Part shown: in pieces, positions 5,177-7,753 of the stretch
Layout of the letters: each line of letters begins with the position of its first letter
Numbering within the stretch: the first letter of the stretch is position 1
Source: Thermogutta sp.
GTDB taxonomy: Bacteria; Planctomycetota; Planctomycetia; Pirellulales; Thermoguttaceae
Direction: 5' to 3'
Assembly (NCBI GenBank): GCA_012798155.1
Contig: JAAZNR010000396.1
Span: forward strand, 1 to 7,753
Length of the DNA: 7,753 bases
Made by a program: the position numbers and the translations under genes
The notes under the pieces: model-generated
Seen by the model: only the letters and a program-made list of their open reading frames with translations
Told to the model about the DNA's origin: nothing
The model's database searches: none

Positions 5177-6352
5177 ATGGTTGACCGCCGTTTACGATCT
5201 CAGTTACTCGTGAAGCTCGCCGCGCGATCTCCCCTCGGGGCGGCGTCGCTGTCGGCGGCGTGCCTGCTGCTCTTCGCCGGCATTGCCCGAGCGACCGAGC
5301 CGGAAACCGCCGCTCCGCCGCGATTGGGTCCCGATCCGGCCGTTTATCGGCAGGTCGTGGATCGCGGCATAGCCTACTTGGTTGAGCGGGGGCAGGCGCC
5401 GGACGGGTCATTCAGCGGCGAAGGCACCATCGGCATCACCGCGCTGGCCGTGGCGGCCCTGCTGCAAAATGGTAAGACCCTCGACGACCCGGCCGTTCGC
5501 GGGGGCCTGGCGTTCATCGAAAGGCACGCCCAGCCCGACGGCGGAATCTACTTCCCCGGCACGTATTACAAGAACTACGAGACCTCCATCGCCATGATGT
5601 GCCTGCATCAGGCCGACGCGGAGCGCTACCGCCAAATCATCGAGAACGCCGAGCGCTTCGTCAAAGGCATCCAGTGGGACGAGTCGGAGGATCAGACGCC
5701 GGCCGACTTTGCGTACGGCGGGGCGGGCTACGGGCGACACCGCCGGCCCGACCTCTCTAATACCGCTTTTCTCATCGACGCCCTGCGGAGCATTGGACGC
5801 GGGCCGGACGACCCCGCCATCCAAAAGGCCCTGATCTTCGTCTCGCGGTGCCAGAACCTGGAGACCGAGCACAATACCACGCCGTTTGCCGCCAAGAATC
5901 CCGACGGCGGGTTCTACTACACGCCGGCGGCGGGCGGGCAAAGCATGGCGGGAACCACCCCCACCGGAGGACTCCGCAGCTACGGCTCCATGACCTACGC
6001 CGGTCTCAAAAGCATGATCTACGCCGGCTTGACCGCCGATGATCCCCGCGTCAAGGCCGCCAGAGATTGGATCGCCAAAAACTACGACTTGGAGTCCAAC
6101 CCCGGCTTGGGTCAGCAGGGGCTGTACTATTACTATCACACCTTCGCCAAGACGATGGATGCCCTGGGCGAGCCGCTGTTCACGGACGCGGCGGGCAAGT
6201 CGCACGATTGGCGGGCCGAGCTGTTCGACGCCCTCCGCAAGCGGCAGCGCCCCGACGGCTCCTGGGTCAACGAGGCCGACCGTTGGATGGAAGGCGATCC
6301 CAACCTGGTGACGGCCTACAGCCTGATGGCCCTGTCTTACTGCCGCCCGTGA
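5177..6352 (+). CDS. Secreted prenyltransferase/squalene-oxidase repeat protein (alpha/alpha-toroid fold)
   Basis: The product has 391 residues. Start 5177 is preferred because GGAGGGG (5162-5168) lies eight bases upstream and the N-terminus is a good signal peptide: basic n-region, hydrophobic stretch 22-36, and likely cleavage after ARA (37-39). The frame is open back to 4901, but that extension has no recognisable content. The mature part holds repeated toroid motifs: DGSFSGEGTIGITALAV (76-92), PDGGIYFPGTYYKNYETS (120-137), DLSNTAFLIDAL (192-203), NPDGGFYYTP (241-250), GSMTYAGLKSMIYAG (270-284), GLYYYYHTFAKTMDALGE (315-332) and PDGSWVNEADRW (359-370). It is much shorter than squalene-hopene cyclase (about 630 residues) and has no DxDD catalytic motif, so terpene cyclisation is unlikely. 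Such proteins are common in planctomycetes and mostly uncharacterised. Repeats begin within about 30 bases after its stop. Confidence 0.9.
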   Translation: MVDRRLRSQLLVKLAARSPLGAASLSAACLLLFAGIARATEPETAAPPRLGPDPAVYRQVVDRGIAYLVERGQAPDGSFSGEGTIGITALAVAALLQNGKTLDDPAVRGGLAFIERHAQPDGGIYFPGTYYKNYETSIAMMCLHQADAERYRQIIENAERFVKGIQWDESEDQTPADFAYGGAGYGRHRRPDLSNTAFLIDALRSIGRGPDDPAIQKALIFVSRCQNLETEHNTTPFAAKNPDGGFYYTPAAGGQSMAGTTPTGGLRSYGSMTYAGLKSMIYAGLTADDPRVKAARDWIAKNYDLESNPGLGQQGLYYYYHTFAKTMDALGEPLFTDAAGKSHDWRAELFDALRKRQRPDGSWVNEADRWMEGDPNLVTAYSLMALSYCRP

Positions 6353-6378
6353 GCGCCGCTCCACCGGGGCGTGTTGAG

Positions 6379-6398
6379 CCTCGGGCGTAAGCCCGAGG
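6379..6398 (+). repeat. Repeat B hairpin, copy 9 (perfect)
   Basis: The arms CCTCGGGC and GCCCGAGG flank the loop GTAA. All eight pairs match although four arm positions differ from the copy at 1741, a clear case of compensated change. It is flanked by GAG and TGG like other copies read in this direction. Confidence 0.9.
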
Positions 6399-6410
6399 TG
6401 GTGCAACCTG

Positions 6411-6482
6411 GGAGCCGCCGGCGTAAGCCGGCGGTGGAAGCTGGGTAGCGCCGAAACACCTCCGGCTTACGCCGGAGGCTCC
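6411..6482 (-). repeat. B-linker-B composite cassette II (BIME-like)
   Basis: The perfect B hairpin at 6415-6434 (arms CCGCCGGC/GCCGGCGG, loop GTAA) and the perfect B hairpin at 6459-6478 (arms CCTCCGGC/GCCGGAGG, loop TTAC) flank a 24-base linker. Read on the minus strand it aligns end to end with 1832-1902, including the linker TGTTTCGGCGCTACCC. Its termini GGAGCC and GGCTCC are inverted repeats. Confidence 0.9.
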
Positions 6483-6492
6483 GGTTTTCGTA

Positions 6493-6559
6493 TTCGATTT
6501 CAATTTTTTCTAGAGCCTCCAGCGTAAGCTGGAGGTGTCTACAGCGCTGCCCGGGATTC
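6493..6559 (+). repeat. Composite repeat D (AT-rich module, B hairpin, linker), copy 1
   Basis: TTCGATTTCA, a T-rich stretch and CTAGAG lead to a perfect B hairpin (6516-6535, arms CCTCCAGC/GCTGGAGG, loop GTAA). Then comes TGTCTACAGCGCTGCCC, a variant of the cassette linker. It matches 7567-7631 with few differences, the main one being two fewer T residues there. Both copies directly follow a B hairpin ending GGCTCCGG. Confidence 0.9.
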
Positions 6560-6579
6560 GCTACCGTCTCACCGCATAC

Positions 6580-6608
6580 TTCGCGGAGCAAGGCGACCGG
6601 CCTATAAT
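6580..6608 (+). promoter_or_regulatory. Candidate cysC promoter
   Basis: A perfect TATAAT lies at 6603-6608, about 60 bases before the cysC start. The hexamer at 17-base spacing is TTCGCG (6580-6585), a poor -35, so an activator or an unusual sigma factor may be needed. It lies just past the repeat tract. Confidence 0.4.
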
Positions 6609-6668
6609 GGGAATTCTGACTTTCTTGAGCAACACTATTGGTGATCGAGCGTCACGGAGCGAACCGGC

Positions 6669-7331
6669 ATGAATTCCCCCTCGGACCCCAAGGTCTTCTG
6701 GCACGAGCACGCCGTCAGCCGCGAGGAGCGCGAGCGGCTTCATGGGCACAGGGGTTGCGTGTTGTGGTTTACCGGACTCAGCGCTTGCGGCAAGAGCACG
6801 GTGGCGAACCTCGTGGATCACCGCCTGCACGCCTTGGGCTGCCATAGCTACGTGCTGGACGGCGATAACATCCGGCACGGTCTGAACGCCTCGCCCGCCA
6901 TGCTCAGGGAACGGCACGGCGAGGACTTCGCGAAGCGCTTCGGGTTGGGTTTTTCGGCCCAGGACCGGGAGGAGAATATCCGCCGCATCGGGGCGGTGGC
7001 CAAGCTCTTCGCCGAGGCCGGGATCATCGCCATCACGGCCTTCATCAGCCCGTACCGCGTGGACCGCGACCGCGTCCGGGCCTCCATGCAGCCGGGCGAC
7101 TTCATCGAAATCTACATGAACGCCCCGCTCGAAGTCTGCGAGGCGCGGGACCCCAAGGGGCTGTACAAGAAAGCCCGGGCGGGAGAGATCAAGGGCTTCA
7201 CCGGGATCGACGACCCCTACGAGCCGCCCCTCCGGCCCGAACTGACGCTGGATGCCGGCAGCCGCTCGCCCGAGGAATTGGCCGACGAAGTACTGGGCTA
7301 CCTCCGCGAACGGGGCATCCTTTCTCGCTAA
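6669..7331 (+). CDS. cysC: Adenylylsulfate (APS) kinase
   Basis: The product has 220 residues. It transfers phosphate from ATP to adenosine 5'-phosphosulfate to make PAPS, the activated sulfate used for sulfation or assimilatory reduction. The P-loop is GLSACGKST (36-44), where the family usually has GLSG(A/S)GKST. Next come LDGDNIRHGLN (63-73), GFSAQDREENIRRIGAVAKLF (94-114), the active-site FISPYR (125-130), and DPKGLYKKARAGEIKGFTG (161-179) followed by IDDPYE (180-185). Compared with a typical enzyme, in which RHGLN runs almost directly into the GFS motif, there is an insert of roughly 20 residues (74-92, ASPAMLRERHGEDFAKRFG). I believe related planctomycete sequences have it too. No ATP sulfurylase gene (cysD/cysN or sat) is visible next to it. 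Start 6669 has GGAG at 6656-6659. The stop at 7329-7331 is followed closely by repeats. Confidence 0.93.
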   Translation: MNSPSDPKVFWHEHAVSREERERLHGHRGCVLWFTGLSACGKSTVANLVDHRLHALGCHSYVLDGDNIRHGLNASPAMLRERHGEDFAKRFGLGFSAQDREENIRRIGAVAKLFAEAGIIAITAFISPYRVDRDRVRASMQPGDFIEIYMNAPLEVCEARDPKGLYKKARAGEIKGFTGIDDPYEPPLRPELTLDAGSRSPEELADEVLGYLRERGILSR

Positions 7332-7361
7332 TGCGCCGGGACGCCGCAGCGCGAGCGTGAG

Positions 7362-7381
7362 CGTCGGGCGTGAGTCCGAGG
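7362..7381 (+). repeat. Degenerate repeat B hairpin, copy 13
   Basis: The arms CGTCGGGC and GTCCGAGG flank the loop GTGA; five pairs match plus one wobble. It begins 31 bases after the cysC stop codon. Confidence 0.55.
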
Positions 7382-7401
7382 CGGCTCCACTCTCCGCATG
7401 C

Positions 7402-7417
7402 AATTTCAATTTTCTAG
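7402..7417 (+). repeat. Partial D module
   Basis: AATTTCAATTTTCTAG matches the AT-rich start of the D composites at 6493 and 7567, and is likewise followed after a few bases by GAGCCTCCAGCGT, the left part of a B hairpin. Confidence 0.65.
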
Positions 7418-7423
7418 CGATTG

Positions 7424-7461
7424 GAGCCTCCAGCGTTAGAGCCTCCAGTGTAAGCTGGAGG
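7424..7461 (+). repeat. Half B element tandem with a full B hairpin
   Basis: GAGCCTCCAGCGTTA (7424-7438) is a left half-B. It is immediately repeated as GAGCCTCCAGTGTAA (7439-7453) and completed by GCTGGAGG (7454-7461), so the arms CCTCCAGT/GCTGGAGG enclose the loop GTAA with one wobble pair. This looks like a slippage or recombination product. Confidence 0.8.
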
Positions 7462-7485
7462 TGGGAACAGCGCGAAGCGGGTCTG

Positions 7486-7520
7486 CTGGGGGCTTCGCTC
7501 CGCTCCGACCCCAGCCACCC
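7486..7520 (-). repeat. Repeat A, copy 6 (minus orientation)
   Basis: Read on the minus strand it starts GGGTGGCTGGGGTCGG and ends CGAAGCCCCCAG. Twenty-four bases further along the minus strand comes the B hairpin at 7461-7442, so the A-to-B order and spacing are kept in the inverted copy. Confidence 0.9.
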
Positions 7521-7532
7521 GGCCGGCTCCCA

Positions 7533-7552
7533 CCGCCGGCTCACGCCGGCGG
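7533..7552 (+). repeat. Repeat B hairpin, copy 15 (perfect)
   Basis: The arms CCGCCGGC and GCCGGCGG flank the loop TCAC; all eight pairs match. It is followed by GCTCCGG and the D composite, as at 6459-6478. Confidence 0.9.
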
Positions 7553-7566
7553 CTCCGGGATCCGTG

Positions 7567-7631
7567 TTCGATTTCAGTTTTCTAGAGCCTCCAGCGTAAG
7601 CTGGAGGTGTCTACGGCGCTGCCCATGATTC
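7567..7631 (+). repeat. Composite repeat D, copy 2
   Basis: It matches 6493-6559: TTCGATTTCAG, CTAGAG, a perfect B hairpin at 7588-7607 identical to 6516-6535, and TGTCTACGGCGCTGCCC ending GATTC. It leads into a degenerate B at 7636-7651, inside the end of the following minus-strand gene. Confidence 0.9.
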
Positions 7632-7644
7632 ACCACCCCCGGCG

Positions 7645-7753
7645 TCAGCCGCTGAAGCGAATCAACAGGATGTCGTCCTCGTGGACGACGTAATCCTTGT
7701 GCTCATGGCGGACCAAGTTGTGGGCCTTCAGCTCGCGCTCGCTTCCCAGGCGG
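7645..7753 (-). CDS. C-terminal end of a YchF/TGS-domain GTPase-like protein (5' part outside window)
   Basis: The frame gives 35 complete codons before the TGA at 7647-7645. The peptide ends in HEHKDYVVHEDDILLIRFSG, resembling the C-terminus of YchF-type (Obg-like) ATPases, where a TGS domain ends in a GKDYVVQDGDV...FRF pattern; LGSERELKAHNLVRHE fits the preceding helix. The family is inferred from this short tail only, so another TGS-domain protein is possible. The gene converges on cysC. The TGA lies in the loop of a degenerate repeat B (CGGC-GTCA-GCCG), so the final codons may be repeat-derived. Confidence 0.6.
   Translation of the reverse strand, partial: RLGSERELKAHNLVRHEHKDYVVHEDDILLIRFSG

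Noticed and set aside
5177..6352. Functional squalene-hopene cyclase
   Set aside because: There is no DxDD motif, the protein is far too short, and it has a Sec signal peptide.
5408..6406. 332-codon minus-strand frame opposite the toroid-protein gene
   Set aside because: It is the antisense shadow of a gene with strong family motifs, with low-complexity composition and no domain.
6561..7544. 327-codon minus-strand frame opposite cysC
   Set aside because: It overlaps cysC completely and its N-terminus translates repeat A and B sequence ([14 protein letters not shown]).
7332..7644. Rho-independent terminators between the convergent genes
   Set aside because: Several GC-rich hairpins exist, but none is followed by a T-run on the relevant strand; the T-rich stretch at 7578-7581 precedes its hairpin.

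Overview
The window reads as a high-GC chromosomal segment of a member of the Planctomycetota, probably Pirellulales-like. The evidence is a DUF1559 prepilin-type protein (a family hugely expanded in that phylum), a secreted prenyltransferase/squalene-oxidase-repeat protein, a CysC with planctomycete-style sequence, and intergenic DNA packed with short palindromic repeats. There is no phage, integrase, IS transposase, CRISPR array, tRNA or rRNA. Assignment below phylum level is a guess.

Layout: (1) 1-864, minus strand: 5' part of a DUF1559 protein, cut by the window edge, with a good sigma70-type promoter at 1037-1065. (2) 1303-1683, plus: small stand-alone LigD-type 3'-phosphoesterase-domain protein. 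(3) 1684-2045: convergent intergenic repeat tract. (4) 2046-2678, minus: NarL/FixJ-type response regulator. (5) 2679-3118: repeat-free divergent regulatory region with several inverted repeats. (6) 3119-4534, plus: NtrC-type sigma54 response regulator. (7) 4535-4785: repeat tract, then a long structured leader (about 4838-5176). (8) 5177-6352, plus: secreted alpha/alpha-toroid (terpenoid-cyclase-like) protein. (9) 6353-6560: repeat tract. (10) 6669-7331, plus: adenylylsulfate kinase CysC. (11) 7332-7644: convergent repeat tract. (12) 7645-7753, minus: C-terminal end of a YchF/TGS-type GTPase, cut by the window edge.

The genes do not form an obvious operon or pathway: each has its own candidate promoter or large spacer. 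The two response regulators face away from each other and share an upstream region, but no histidine kinase lies in the window.

The most distinctive content is between genes. A mosaic of three or four repeat modules recurs: A (about 35 bp, GGGTGGCTGGGG...CCCCCAG), B (a 20-bp hairpin of 8-bp arms and a 4-base GTAA/TTAC loop, whose arms change in a compensated way between copies), C (23 bp), and an AT-rich linker module D. They are assembled with fixed spacing: A is followed by 24-25 variable bases and then B in all six cases. Two 71-72 bp B-linker-B cassettes are near-identical in architecture and lie in opposite orientations. Repeat tracts begin at or inside the 3' ends of genes, and for at least two genes the stop codon falls in a B-hairpin loop. 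This resembles REP/BIME elements in other bacteria, but the sequence family and the fixed-length variable linkers are not ones I can name.
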